In this document: positions 1 to 11,985 of the stretch, piece by piece
Numbering within the stretch: the first letter of the stretch is position 1
Layout: each line of letters starts with the position of its first letter
Origin: Turritopsis dohrnii
Taxonomy: Eukaryota > Cnidaria > Hydrozoa > Anthoathecata > Oceaniidae
Direction: 5' to 3'
Length of the DNA: 64,000 bases
Assembly: GCA_027922465.2 (NCBI GenBank)
Contig: BQMF02000256.1
Coordinates: forward strand, 496,001-560,000
The notes under the pieces: generated by a model
What the model was told of the DNA's origin: nothing
Seen by the model: only the letters and a program-made list of their open reading frames with translations
Databases searched by the model: none
Position numbers and translations under genes: made by a program

Positions 1-822
1 GATAGTTCTAGTCGGTTAGAAGAGGTTGAAAGTTTGGAAGGTAAGTTCTGCATGGTTTTAAGGTTCGATTCTTTCGCTCAGCTGCAAGTAATGTCTGGTG
101 ACAGTAATATGGGCATAATGCTGGGTGGCCCATTCCATGTAGAACATTACATGTATAAGAAAAGAGTATTTAAATTTTATTAGCAATGATGCAAGACCTA
201 GTACCATATAGAATCAAAGAAAAGGATAGCCACATGAAGAAACGTTCACAGGAATTTAATTTCGCAGTTGACTTAAAAGTGTAAAAAAGAAGATATACGG
301 ATAGATATACATTTTTTGATCCTTGAGACGTCAAGAAATCTAATGACGAGACATGCAAGAAAGGATCATCAAAAATACTCTTGTGATCGATTTGACAAAT
401 TAGATTACTAATTATTACAAAGAATACGCGAAGAAAATACGAGGACAAAAAAATGTTTCATTAATTTCAACTTCTTGAAAATTTCAAATTCAAGAATCAA
501 AATTTCGTTTAAAAGAATTTCGCGATCGGCTGAAAATGAAATATTACACGAGAACTAAATTTCGCAGTTGACCAAAATTCTTCATTTCGCAGGAAATAAA
601 AGTCACGTAAAACGAAATTTAGTTCCTTTAAAGTCAGTAATTAAACAATGTAAAGTGCAAAAAATCAATTTTTCGTAAGAAGAAGGGGATACACGAGTGA
701 CAATCGAAAATACACATATACTTATAATGTTTAACGCATCTTCATGGTTGTGATACCACTACACTAGCTACTTTCACGGAAAAAGGAAAGAAACGTGCTG
801 GCAATGCCTGAATATCAACATA
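1..822. other. Non-coding stretch with a short inverted repeat
   Basis: No coding region is supported here. A 13-base inverted repeat (GAACTAAATTTCG at about 552-564, its complement at about 613-625) and a repeated phrase ATTTCGCAGTTGAC (about 260 and 561) suggest a small decayed hairpin element. Short open frames lack any recognisable domain. Confidence 0.4.
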
Positions 823-1340
823 TTGCTTCAATACGCAATTGGCTGTATTGGCGATAGCGAGTATTTTGATGCTTCAACAGTTGAAGAGTTTATATGCTTG
901 TTGTACGGAAGCAGTAAAAAACGATGTAACGAACCTCCAGTGACATTCTTTCAACAAGGCAACTTTGCAGGGGAATTACTGCCACCCGACGTTCGATGCA
1001 CAACAAAAACATACAAAAGCGCGCAAACTATCAAAGCTTATATTGGAAAAGTGTCATCTATCTTCTGTTATTGATGCCCCTGATGCAAGAAATCATGGTT
1101 GGAAGATAGAAATTAGTTTAGATTGGATGGATACAGATTGTGCTGTAGACATACTAAAAGAACTAATAAGCTGCGAATGCGAAGAAAGTGGATGCAAAAA
1201 CAAAGAAGTTGCAAAAACAAACTCTGGTGCACAAAGATATGCAAATGTATTTACGAGAGAATGGAAAAGTTGACGAATCAGAATCAAGCGAGGAAGATTG
1301 GGATGATGGTGTTGATGCCAGCTTTAAGGTCACGACTTTT
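823..1340 (+). pseudogene. Decayed transposon-associated protein fragment with Cys-rich segment
   Basis: Three overlapping plus-strand frames carry one protein in pieces: frame to 1074, a second frame about 965-1273, and a third from about 1240 to 1340. The middle piece has the phrase HGWKIEISLDW, then ELISCECEESGCKN. The last has an acidic tail (ESSEEDWDDG). From memory, this order (HGW, L.W, C-rich CXC-like stretch, acidic tail) matches a protein common in invertebrate genomes and usually found near transposons. Its function is unknown to me. At least two frameshifts separate the pieces and several cysteines of the C-rich part appear lost, so this copy is dead. No intron signals explain the frame changes. 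Confidence 0.5.
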
Positions 1341-1454
1341 TGAATCGGACATTGACGCCTCAGATGCTGAGAAACAGTTGAATAATTATATTTTTAAACA
1401 GAATATCGATAACACACGATACGCTTTTCCCGATAGCTCATTTTACCTGTAATT

Positions 1455-2790
1455 AAGCTACTCACTGAATTATTTGTGTTTACTAGTCGATATTCATAAA
1501 AATATAACTAGCTAGTAGCTTTCGCTATGAATGCCCCGCAATAGACAATCCATTGTGCAGGCCTTACAACAGACAGGCTTCAGACTATTATTGAAATCAA
1601 GAAAGATTTAATGGCTACAAAAAACTGTGCACAATAACCATTATAATTTGAAAGATTACTGAAATGACACTTGAATACATTACTGAAAAGACACTCTCCT
1701 ACTAGTTCTAAAGTGTTTAAAACGAAAAGGAGCATGGCGGGGGTGACGAAAACAGATGCGCCATCCATCAAGCGCTCCAGGCCCGCTTCACATTGTTTGA
1801 CTATAATCAGACTTTGAATTTTGGACTTTTTCCCGAAGGACGCTTCCGGAAACTTTTGAATTAATAAACATTCACAGAATCTGCATCTTTATATTTTCAT
1901 TATATTTCAATTCTCACAAGGAGCTTATTAAAAAAAAGAACAATATGTAGGAGTCTTGGCTTCAAACATTCTCTGACGTTAAACTAATCGGCACCATTTC
2001 GGAAAAATAAGATGTACCCGAAACACGAATGGGTACACATGAATATTTAAAGTATATAAGTACCACTACTATTTCATTCTATTTGTAGTTGTTTGTCTAT
2101 CGTTGTTGGAAAAGCAGGAAGCAGAAATATTAATTCGTACGATTGAACTGGTAAAGTGACATGGAGTGATGACTACAGCATCTTGAAAATGATTTTATTC
2201 TTGAGATGCTGATTAGATTTCCGTATGCTTTCATGGCTTGTTGTGATATCGTATATTCATCTAAAGAGATGATTGAAGTTCAATTTTTTAAAAAAATCAA
2301 CATAGGTGATGACTGAGAGTAGAATAAAAGACACTAATTACGCAAGGCTTGAACAGTTTTGATAGCTTTCGAGTACAATTATCTTACATTCCTCAGGATT
2401 AAATAATATAATTGCAAGACAAAGAATCTATCGATTCTCTAGCTTACTTACAAAGTGAAGTCCATCAGTGTAACAGATGATGCGATGGCTGATTTTTAGG
2501 CGGTTCTTTCCAATATATTCAACAACTCGAAATCAAAATCGCCATTATATTTGTAGTTATATTTGTATACTTGTACTGTCCAGTGATGGTTTTTTCCGTC
2601 ATCCATTCAGCCAGAGTTCATTGTTCATTGATAAAATCTTCAAATTAAAAAAATACAGACTATTAAGAAAACAAAAATACTACTTAAAAAAATACAAAAT
2701 TTATAACATTACAAGTCACTATACAGTTTAATTTACTCATTCAACTTTCTGAGATAATCTAAGCCATAGCGAAACTGGAATAACCAAAAG
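1455..2790. other. Unassigned intergenic stretch
   Basis: AT-rich sequence with no ORF showing a domain or convincing codon structure. The ORF at 2477-2731 is low-complexity (K/Y-rich) and is not called. I could not recognise Helitron termini (a CTRR end after a hairpin) between here and the helicase remnant that follows. Confidence 0.4.
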
Positions 2791-2804
2791 TATTTAAGCA
2801 AAAG

Positions 2805-3701
2805 CTATGAAATTGTTTTGAAAGCTAACTGTTCCAATCTTTCTTCTTCAGCAATTCGATACTGATAATTTTTTTTCTTCTTTATATCCTGCAACCTCTC
2901 CAATGTCATTGGTTCAATAATCAAATCTTCCAGTTTTCTTACATTAGAGATGGCCACATACGCCAAACCAATAAATTTTTCTGTATTACCTAAATCAATC
3001 CAAGCTTTATCTAAAGTAAGTCCTTGAGATTTATGGATTGATAGTCTAAGTGGTAGTTGTTGTCTCTCACAAGTTGAACCATGTAAATCAGATATGCTCG
3101 TAACAGGGATAATAGGAACACAACAGAGCTCATCTTCAAGTATACTTGGTCCAGAATAACAATCAAATTTCACTATCACTGCAATAGGTAAATTAGGAGG
3201 TGCATCACCCTCTTGAAATACAATGTCTTTCACTACACCCATAGAACCATTACATAGCCCTCTGCTGGTCCATAAATTTCTTGTCAACATTACACGGCAT
3301 CCTTTAGCTAAAAATACCTTATTTTCAAGTCCACCCATATCATCAGAAGGCAATTTTGCTGCTGTTTTATTATTGTGCCTTGCATTTATCTGTGCCACAG
3401 GTACACCAAGACTCATTAACGCTTCATGGTTGTCTTTAGCATTACTCCAATATGCATTTGTACCTGTCACATTTCTAGCATAGCGCATTAATTTCTTAAC
3501 TAAAACTGCATGACTTCCGTTTCTTACCATATCTTGTAGCTCATCAATAGTTAAATTAGCATCACCAGGGTTTTGTTTCAAATAAAAACTACCCTGTCCA
3601 AGCAAACGTCTACGATAAAGCATATTATATATAAGCCCAAAAGGCAAATCTTGGATGGGCTGCAAATCTATAAACCCATTTACCATCAATTCTTTCTGCA
3701 A
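2805..3701 (-). pseudogene. Pif1-like helicase C-terminal region joined to Helitron N-domain end
   Basis: The N-terminal third continues the Helitron N-domain (RRRLLGQGSFYLKQN, then RYARNVTGTNAYW). Right after a phrase ending in LGVPVAQINARH, the sequence is that of the C-terminal part of Pif1 helicases: KGCRVMLTRNLW, GLCNGSMGVV, PIAVIVKFD, then RLSIHKSQGLTL (motif V/VI area) and GLAYVAISNVRKLEDL. Helicase motifs I-III, including the Walker A loop, are absent although the frame stays open, so an internal deletion removed perhaps several hundred codons. The piece ends with a normal-looking stop. Known role of the family: unwinding during rolling-circle transposition. This copy cannot do it. 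Confidence 0.8.
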
Positions 3702-4122
3702 ACTTTATCAAATGTTTTATCTTTTCAGAAAAAGCTTCAGTATCACTTTTTGCTATAGCTCTAACAGTGCTCATATTAGTGGGATCTCCTTTCCCATCAG
3801 GAAATAATGTAGGAAAAGCCATACCAGCTATATATTCTGTTCTGAATTCATTCAGAGCAACACCATCTACTCTCCAAGTTTCTGGTTTCAATACAGAATC
3901 ATTAAGAATTTCTTTTTCAACCTTAGATTTAACTTTCGTAGGAATAAAACTTCCCATCTCTGAATTTTCATCATATACTTTTTCATCCTCGTCATTTTCT
4001 GGTCCAAAATCTGGAATTTCTGCCTCATTCTCATCATCAAAATCATTGTTCTTATCAGGAAAATCAACATTCATTGGTAAATCAAGGAAATCATTTTCTG
4101 GTAAACAATCAAATATATTCAT
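3625..4122 (-). pseudogene. Helitron N-terminal domain fragment
   Basis: An acidic leader is followed by phrases typical of the Helitron helicase-like N-domain: IAGMAFPTLFPDGKGDPTN, HLIKFAERIDGKWVYRFA and HPRFAFWA. The next family phrase is read in another frame in the neighbouring piece (2805-3701), so a frameshift lies near 3630-3640. This region precedes the Rep nuclease in intact Helitrons. No HUH motif follows here. Confidence 0.75.
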
Positions 4123-4619
4123 ATCTTGAAATAATCACTTCTTTGTATAAAAAGTTATTAGGTTCACCATTCTCATTTTTACCAGTGAGCCACAATAAAG
4201 CATCAAGTACTTTTTGTCTCCGTACCTTTAGCTTTTTAGAATTATTATCTTTACCTTCAAATTTAAACACAATTATAGGAATATCACTTGGATATCTTGG
4301 CAAAATATTAGCTACATGCTGTACATCTTGAGGAAGAGTAATAACATGTCCTTTATAATGCTTTCTGTCCACCATTAGGCTTTGTATATACTTGAATGAC
4401 AGGAAACGCTCGAGCAATAAGCATTTCTTCAACCTGAGTCAGACCTTTAAGCTGAAGTGGGACTGGGCTAGGAACCATATTATTTTCTCGACTAAATTTC
4501 TTTGGTAAAGTTTTTTCTTTCTTACACCGTATACATTCATACTTAGTGTCAATTAACTTTTTGGATGAACTTGGCAAAGGCCAAGCTTCTGCGCAAGTAT
4601 TGCATTGAATTATAGTCAT
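4109..4619 (-). pseudogene. Helitron upstream region: zinc-binding and KGHV/LPR segment, frameshifted
   Basis: Two overlapping minus frames (4619-4353 and 4432-4109) carry one segment. The first shows CNTCAEAWP, a second CIRC pair and the phrase [15 protein letters not shown]. The second continues with [22 protein letters not shown] and RRQKVLDALLWLTGKN. These phrases are the usual lead-in to the Helitron N-domain in invertebrate elements (known from the family). The frame change between the two falls at about 4380-4400. Confidence 0.7.
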
Positions 4620-4678
4620 TTCTAGGCTCTTATGGAATTTTTTGTTCAGTGTTTCACTTTGAGCATTTAGAAATTGAG

Positions 4679-5527
4679 CTACATTTTCATTGCCGTTGTT
4701 CCGTTGCCCTTCTTTTTAGACTGATAACGTTGACGACGTCTAGACTTAATCACTTCTTTTTTCATCTCATAATATTCCTTGAACTTCTCCTTTCGTTTCT
4801 CCCGTTTTTTTTGGTAATTTTCTTTAAACTTCCTTTTCCTTTCAAGTGCCTTGTTTTGATAATTTTCTTTAGACTTCTTTTTCCTTTCAAGTGCCTTCTT
4901 TTGATAATTTTCTTTTAACTGATTTTTTCGTTCAGCTCCATTCTTTTCATAATTATCATGAGACTGCATTTTACGTCTCTTCTGATGTTTCTCATAATAT
5001 TTCCTATCATAATTCTGTCGTTTTTCAAGCGACATATTCATTTTACTACGTAAAGGGTAATCCTTCAAAGTATTATCAGCAAATTTGCCACTACATAGGT
5101 CTTTTTTGTTCTTTTCAATATCAATTAGAGACTCATCAATACTGAAATGGACATCTAAGTTTGACAAAGCAGCAATACCATGTTCTCTTACATAAATAAA
5201 GAAAAACCAACCATGTTCCTTAATAGTGCAAAGTTCATTCAAGCTAGAATAATATGACACATTATCAGACATATCATCTAAATAAATCCATTTCCCCAAA
5301 TCATTTACTACAGCACATGTAAAATGTTGGTGCTGATGTCGTACTAGTCCTGTAAGCAAAAACAAATGGTTCTGTATAATTACTTGTTCTTGAAATTCAT
5401 TCTCAGAAATGGAATTTATACTAAATTCTATTAAACATATTTTTGGAAGAACAACATTTTCAATAACTGCTTCGCAAAGCCTCTCACACCTACACTGCAA
5501 AAATCTATTACGTGCCAGTGGATGCAA
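4679..5527 (-). pseudogene. USP-like protease C-terminal part plus charged coiled-coil repeats
   Basis: The first 120 residues contain a His-box-like phrase (HQHFTCAVVND) followed by GKWIYLDD and GWFFFIYVRE, which resembles the C-terminal half of ubiquitin-specific proteases. The rest is a run of about 16-residue charged repeats with the pattern KENYQKKALERKKK, which forms an evident coiled coil. The combination of a protease module and K/E/R repeats ahead of a Helitron N-domain is seen in other invertebrate Helitrons (recollection). The neighbouring piece upstream is in another frame. Confidence 0.6.
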
Positions 5528-6199
5528 TAAGTTTGGCCATTTAAATTTTCTAGATTTGCTAAATCAAGTTCAGACATAAAATGTACCATAGATGGCAATT
5601 CAGTAGTAAAATCTATGTTACAACTACTACAATATGCCTTTAGAGCGTATCTTGATTGAAAAAGAGTTTTCTCATCAACTGTTAATAAGTTGAAAATACA
5701 GCTGGAAAAGATTTCTGAAAACTGAGCTTCACAATCTCGGCTAACAAATGACAGGCAATTTTGTACCAAAAAATCCCATATATACTGGTTGGCGAATACC
5801 AGCTAAGTTCAACTCATAATCATCGTTACTGGTGATCATAAAATCTTCAGAGGAACTGATTATCATTTCATAAAAGCTTGAAGCTTCATAAACTAAGTCA
5901 AAGAATTCAGTCCTCGAAATATTCTTCGAATGGTCATATAAAATAACATAGCTAATTATTTCAAGAAAACAATCGATAGCACACGAATATTTTGATGGTT
6001 GTTGTCTGCAAGCATTTCTAAAATGTATTTGACTACTGAAAGCATTTTGAAGTGGCCTGCTAATGTATCTGGAAATCTCTTTGCGACCTGCTGAACAATC
6101 AGCTGCTACCCCCATTACTACTTCACCACTTGAAGTCTCATAATTTACTTCTTCCGAAGTCTCACAATTATTCTTATCTGCTACAGGCAGATCTTCCAC
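5431..6199 (-). pseudogene. USP-like protease N-terminal part, frameshifted
   Basis: Two frames (6199-5741 and 5769-5431) make one region. The first holds KYSCAIDCFLEI, which resembles the catalytic cysteine box of ubiquitin-specific proteases. The second has a CSSC zinc-knuckle-like pair. Together with the His box in the next piece this suggests a Cys-His protease of the C19 type carried by the Helitron. The frame breaks at about 5765 and 5500 mean no protease is made. Identification rests on short motifs only, so an unrelated Cys protease is possible. Confidence 0.5.
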
Positions 6200-6351
6200 A
6201 TTTCATGGACCTTCAGATAACGGTTCAGAGCTCATATCTGAAGTAGCAGTTTAGAAAAAAAAGTAATACCTTTATTATCTTCGTCTTCTTCTTGTTGTTG
6301 TCGGCGTGCTCGATTACGGAATGTCGCTGCTAAATTCTTAAAACTCGCAAA

Positions 6352-6415
6352 GCATCATGGATGTTGGAAGATGAAGATGATGAACAAAATCGAAAACTGA
6401 CTTTCCCTATCTCGT
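6352..6415 (+). repeat. Exon-like acidic segment repeated at 36 kb
   Basis: The stretch GGAAGATGAAGATGATGAAC onward to CTATCTCGTGAAAC recurs, about 85% alike by eye, at about 36043-36112 on the same strand. Both read as a short acidic peptide followed by QNRKLTF. It may be a captured or duplicated exon, or part of a dispersed repeat. Confidence 0.4.
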
Positions 6416-6419
6416 GAAA

Positions 6420-6900
6420 CAACTATGCCTCCTCGCTCGCGAACGCCCGCTGCGGGGGCAATTAACATTAAGGAAAAAACAGAAAAATAGGATAAGGAAT
6501 GCTTGAGATTTCAATTTATCGAAAAGTTATCGATACGACTCGATAATTAAGTATTTACATAGTTTTTCCTAGTTTTTGACGCTATGAATAAGTGTTTTAG
6601 TGTATGTTGGTATTTATATTGTGTTTATATGCATGATTGAAATTTTTAAACTATTATATTACAAAGAAATACTTGAGAAAGCACTTAACACGATAAAACA
6701 CGAAAAAATACGATTGCGCTATTTTTGATGCTCAATTTCTCGAAAACTGAGGGGTTACCAGCTTGGTAACATATATTTTTGAATTCAGAATGTTTAAAAT
6801 CGCTAATTTATATATAGATACCTTTGTCCCGAGATTTGGGGTACGAAACTTTTTTTAAGAGCTTTTAAGGCGCATTGGCCCACGGCCTATCAGTTCTTTC
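6420..6900. other. Unassigned non-coding stretch
   Basis: No gene or clear repeat was recognised between the exon-like segment and the duplicated block that follows. Confidence 0.4.
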
Positions 6901-6907
6901 TTTGATT

Positions 6908-7545
6908 AGGGGGAAACCGCTGCATGCATCCCCAAACGAACGCGGCGTTTTTAGGGAAACAATTGTTAGAACCAATAGCAATAGCTGACGTTTTTTGGGT
7001 CTGCGGTACAGGACATGGAGTGATAAAGTATTTGGGCCTAGTTTTTTTGTCAGACGGATTTGTGACGTCATCAGCGAAAAGATCCCATACATTTTTTGAT
7101 CATTTATTTAAGCTCTACAACACTTTCCTTTCGCCACTACCTTATTTAATTTTTTGTCAACGCCTTCACACTGGGGAATGAGGGGACTTCAAACACAGCA
7201 AAAAGTTTCTTCCTGAGATGCTAGTATATAGTGATCGGCGAACTTGTGGAACACTTTTATTTTAGAGAGTGAAGTATTTTTTTTATTTTTACGGTCAACG
7301 TCTTTTTATGACCACATAAACCCATGTAAAGTCGAGAGATACTTCTTTCACAATTGGTTTAGTATCACGTGACGTGATGTCAGTTTTTTTTATCATCATG
7401 GAGGAACAATTGCATTGAATCCCAATCGAAGGCGAGGTTTTTGGGGAAATATCTCGGGAACAGTTTAGGATAACTGACGTTTTTTGGAGTCTGCGATACA
7501 GGTGTTGGAGTGACGAAAAATTTGGGCCTCATTATTTTTTGGGGT
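6908..7545 (+). repeat. Two diverged direct copies of a ~140 bp block
   Basis: The block at about 6910-7050 (with GCTGACGTTTTTTGGGTCTGC, trimmed here as GACGTTTTTTGGGTCTGC) recurs at about 7400-7545 (GACGTTTTTTGGAGTCTGC) in the same orientation. Both copies share a GGAGTGA..AA..TTTGGGCCT phrase further on. They are about 490 bp apart and 70-75% alike by eye. The 85-residue plus-strand frame over the first copy is not shared by the second, so it is not called a gene. Confidence 0.55.
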
Positions 7546-7559
7546 TGTTCAAAATTACA

Positions 7560-10500
7560 TATTCCGTTGCCAATTTCTTAATTTTTTTTTTTTCGTGAAC
7601 TCTTTGAGGCTGACACAACGCAGGCTGAAGATGGGCGGCGAGCGTTTTTTTTTCTTTAACAGTTGTTTGTTATGGTTTCATTTGTTGCAAACACACAGGT
7701 AATCTTATAGCTACAAATGGATTAATTTATGTTGCAGTTAGTTAATAATATCTCTTAAGGCGCTGAATCGAAATATTTAAAATTTTTCATTTGAAATAAT
7801 TTAAATTAATCAAATTTTTCTTTAAAAACTTTATATGAAGTCATTACTTGACGTAAGTGGTTGCTTGTTTGCTGACTCTGCTCTTTAAAAAACTTCGCAG
7901 AAAGTACTTGATGAAAAAAGTAGAAGAAGAACGCGTTGGATGCGAGATTGGTTAAAGAAAATAACGATATATGGTCATGCCACCATAAACCAGGATGGTT
8001 TTTCGCATCTTTCATATAAATATATAACCTCAGACAATTCTAATAATTTGTGTGAGAAATCAAATAATTGCAGTTGCAAATTTAGAAAAGAAATTTATTT
8101 TCATTGTTGCTTCGGCTAGGTTCCAAGTCTCCGTTTTGCCGATAAAGCTAATATTAGTAATATGATGAAATTCATTTAAAATAACTTACAGAAAAAACTG
8201 TTCCATTTTTAAAGTTTTGTTTCACTTGCGTTAGCAGTTCCCCATTTCAAGGTAGAGCACTGGAAACAAGACTAAGTAACCATGGCTACGATTATGTTAA
8301 TCAATTACATTACTGAGTCATTTATACAAGTGTGTATCGGAAATTCCTTCTTGAGCATTGTAAGGACACGTTGCCATAGAAATCAAGTTTTTAAAAATTT
8401 AAATGGCAATACAATTGAGAATGGAAACTGATTTTTGGAAAATTCAAATACCGGATTTTCTCAGTTTCGATATTCTTTCAAATGGTACAAAAAAAGTGAA
8501 TGAGTCGATTCTGGTCTGCAGGAATGGGTTTCAGGTATCCTTCGCAATATGAAACTCGCCTTCGGACTGGATGAACGATAAGCAACATTCACTCAGTGGG
8601 TAAAATCAATGAAAAGTCACTGCAATGAAGAGCAACTTTATTAAGATAATGCGGGTGTTTCCATAGAAATGTACTCCTTCGCAGTGTGTTTACAACAAAT
8701 TTCCCCATTGGGTACAAAAGTAGCATGGACCAAAATTCAATGACAGGTTATTACAAGAGAAGATTTTATTTGGGTATCGAAATATAAAGTCTAAAATGGT
8801 TTTTCAAATAGTAGACAACCATGTTAAAATTGTTTTATTCAGGCTAATGATACAAGATAAGTAGATTATGTAGTGCAAAAGCTTGGAAATGTTGTAGTGA
8901 CGGGTGATTTTACTTCTTCTGAACGGAGAGAAAGTTCAACTGACCAGTAACTGTTAGCTGTAAAACTCATTTTTGCATTCTTTTGCATTTACAGTTACAT
9001 TGTAAATTCTTTCTTGGTTTGTGCCTATTTTAAAGATAATGAACTATCATGCTAAGTGATGAGGGTTGCACTATGCCGATGTCAGTAGAAATAGAACAAC
9101 TGAGAAATGGTCAGGAGGGAACGAACAGCTGTATATTAACAAAACACTCAATCAAAGTAAGAAAATGATTAGTTCTCTTTTAAAGATTATCTCACAAGAA
9201 AACTGCTGATACACATTTTTCTCGACCTTATGATAGTTCATTATTTTTAAGAACTTGAACTTGAGAAAAACACTTCATGACTGCTGTGTGACATGTGCTG
9301 GGGAACTGTGTGCATCGTTGTTTCAGACAGTCTTCAGAAGCTTGTAACTAAGAGATACTGACGTATGTTTGCAACAAGCTAGTACTTTGATGTGCTTTCA
9401 ACCATTTGGTATGGAAAACTTTTTATATATCTTCAAACAAAATTTTAAAAATAATGATAAAACAAATCACTGTAAGAAATTCTAATAAGTAAACGTGTAA
9501 GAAAAATGTAAACAAAAATGTCCCTTTTCCAATCTATGGAAGAAGATATATCTGCTTTCTTGAATAAACTTCCACTTCAAAACAAATGGTTAGAAACGAA
9601 CGCTGAATGCACTGAAAGATGTTTGAGGCAATAGCCACAAGGCTAGCTGTATAATGTGAACAGAATCTCTAGCAGATCTCTTCTTCAGACATAAAATATA
9701 AAAATTATTACAAGCTTTTAGAGTGAAAATAATTTGAAAATTCCTTCAGTCGTGAATTATAATTAATAGTATCAAGAAAATTGTGTTATTCACAGTCCAG
9801 AATAGAGGAAGATTTTTGTGTTAATCACAGTCCAAAGAAAAAACAAAAAGTTATGATCTCCAACGGTGGGTCCCTACGCCACAAAGCCCTCTCACGGTTC
9901 GTCTTTGATGGTTCTGCCACAACCAAACGGTATCCATAGAAATTGTCCAACAAAATTATGTTATTCGTGTAATTCACAGTCCAAAGAAAGAGGAAATAAA
10001 GTGATGCTATTAATTCGACATCCAGGTGTTAAATGAATCCGACACTTCCGATATAACGACGCAATCCAGTAGACAAAATCCGATTATCCGATTAATATTT
10101 TTCATTGCCTTGGTCGACAACGGGACCAGTTTGATTTTTACGCTATTATATTCGTAATTATATTCGTTTTTCATGGATATTCGTAAGTACGTAAGTAAGT
10201 ATCGCAAGTACGCTGGCCTGTTGTTTTGCTAGTAAATAAGTTTTACTGATGCCAAGTAAGACTCATACATAGGTGGTTTGCAATGGTTTTGTCTTGAACC
10301 TAAGAAAAAGTATTAGAACATTTTTTTCAATTGTCTCATATGTTTCCGATGCACAGCTTAGCACATGCTTTTGATGGGTTATGTTTTTACCCACATTCAG
10401 TTTTTGCTTCTCAAACTTTCCTGAAATTGTACTACAGTTTTCTTTGGTTCAAAGGAAAATTTCTCCATCAATATACAACATTTTCTATATTTTAATCTGC

Positions 10501-11050
10501 TAGACTTTTTCCTAAGTCATCTTTTCACTTCAGTTGTCAAAGCGTATTTTTATTTATCCATCTATGTATGATAAATGTTGCACATGTTCTTCCAATAAAA
10601 CAAGATTTCAAAAACATCGTTCATGCAACATGTTCTATGAGATAATGTCACCTACTTGATCATTGATAAGGTAAATAATTCAACTTCATGGAGCTTTCTG
10701 TTCATTGCCAGTCAAATTTTTGTCTAAAAATAGATAGAAAAATAGATAGAAAGAATAATGTTTTATAAAAGAATAAAACGCCATTATTAAAAGTAAAGTC
10801 ACAAAGTACAACATAGGAGACTGACGATGTAAATAGTTTTTACGAAAAGCTTCTCTCAAAAATTTTATCTTTTGGTTTTTTACCGTCCATGTTTGTGACT
10901 TTACGAATAATGTTTTGTTAAATCATTTCGTTCAAATTCGTGTTGAAATAGCTACCCCAATTACAACACGAATTTCTTAAACACACTCTAGACCCTGACG
11001 AACATAGCTACCGGACGAATGATGAAGATTGCTAAATAGAATTTTTAAAC
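7560..11050. other. Long non-coding stretch
   Basis: About 3.5 kb of AT-rich sequence without a supported gene. A phrase CACAGTCCAAAGAAA or close variants recurs at about 9790, 9825 and 9970 with TTCACAGTCC, which hints at short direct repeats around a 100 bp insertion. Further 3' exons of the minus-strand NB-ARC gene may lie here, but I could not identify any in phase. Confidence 0.4.
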
Positions 11051-11054
11051 TTAC

Positions 11055-11120
11055 TGGAAGGCCCCTTCTGTCCACTGGCTGTCATTTCTTCGTCGTCGTC
11101 ACTGTCTGTCCGTTGGTTGT
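11055..11120 (-). CDS. Probable second coding exon of the HEPN-NB-ARC-TPR gene (66 nt)
   Basis: On the minus strand this segment follows an acceptor TTTTCAG and ends at a donor GTAAG. Its 66 nt read NQRTDSDDDEEMTASGQKGP in the frame that starts after two bases. The large upstream exon ends after the first base of a codon at 11986, so joining the two gives an open, in-phase product and a phase 1-1 exon. The peptide is acidic and looks like a linker or tail. The final exon was not found. Confidence 0.5.
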
Positions 11121-11333
11121 CTGAAAATTTAAAGTATCATATAATGTAAAACAAAGACATGTTGGAGGTCTCTGTAAAAAATGCTACAACAAGTTGTGAC
11201 TCACTGATGTTCTCAGAGATAGAAGGCGAATTTTTGGACCTAAATGTTCGGCACATAGGAGAGGAGTATTTAAATATAACACTCGCACACGACACTGCCC
11301 CGCTAGAAGGTATTGATCACAATATACCACCGT

Positions 11334-11452
11334 TGGATTAGATAGTGCAATCGACTGATTAGCAATTCCTAATTAATTTAGAAAGGAGTTTTGGTAATAG
11401 AGGATAATTACAAACAAACAGTGAAACAATGAAATACTTAAAAACGAGTCTA
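11334..11452 (+). repeat. Dispersed repeat, copy 1 (see 28303-28425)
   Basis: The segment from GGATTAGATAGTGCAATC to GAAATACTTAAAAACGAGT recurs with modest changes at 28303-28425 in the same orientation. Both keep GGAGTTTTGGTA. and AACAGTGA.A.AATGAAA. It holds no ORF. A 60-residue frame (11159-11341) stops at its left edge and is not shared by the other copy. Confidence 0.6.
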
Positions 11453-11935
11453 AATGTCAAAAATGACGTTGAAAATAGTAATTTCGATCTCAAAAATGTC
11501 GACTTCTACATTTCATGTGTATTTGTTTCATGAAATCATCAGAGATTAAAATGATTATTTGACCAATGTCAAATACATTTGGAATAACTAGCTACCACAA
11601 CAAACATAAAAAAATCAATTCAATAATTCAAATCTTCAATTTATAGGCTTCAAGACCCTAAAAATTTGTATAACCAGTGTTGTCCACTCCATAGTGTGTC
11701 CCAAACGACAAACATATGGTTATAGATAGAGAAAACATTTACGAAAAATTGGAAAGTTTCGTCTTAATCCGGTTCAAACGTCACAATTTCTGAAGAAAAG
11801 ATAGCAAATTCTTACTGTCAAACTGCACTTAAATTTTCCAACCCCTGCGACGTCTGTTATAAATATTTGTAAATTTTATGGGGTCACAGAAACGACAGAA
11901 ATTTTCCAAACATAACCCAGTACCTATTTGATATT
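11453..11935. other. Non-coding stretch (probably intron of the NB-ARC gene)
   Basis: No gene is seen. If the exon at 11055-11120 belongs to the gene at 11986-17011, this region and the preceding repeat lie in its intron. Confidence 0.4.
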
Positions 11936-11985
11936 CCATTAAACTACAGAATCAATTGAATGTAACATATACCCTATATACTTAC

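Larger units (their letters stand above)
2805..6199 (-). mobile_element. Broken Helitron-family element (USP-like, Helitron-N, Pif1 helicase C-terminal half)
   Basis: Six consecutive minus-strand reading pieces, in the order of a Helitron polyprotein, cover this span: a ubiquitin-protease-like region, a charged coiled-coil repeat, a zinc-binding region, the Helitron N-terminal domain and the end of a Pif1-type helicase. Frame changes at about 5.77, 5.50, 4.65, 4.40, 4.12 and 3.63 kb show it is decayed. The catalytic Rep (HUH) region and the helicase N-terminal half with the Walker motifs are missing, so it could not move by itself. The ends of the element were not located. Confidence 0.75.

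Noticed and set aside
4649..5145. Plus-strand ORFs opposite the Helitron coiled-coil region
   Set aside because: They are mirrors of the K/E-rich repeats (giving F/L-rich peptides) and not genes.
7806..8015. 69-residue minus ORF
   Set aside because: AT-biased composition, no domain, no splice support.
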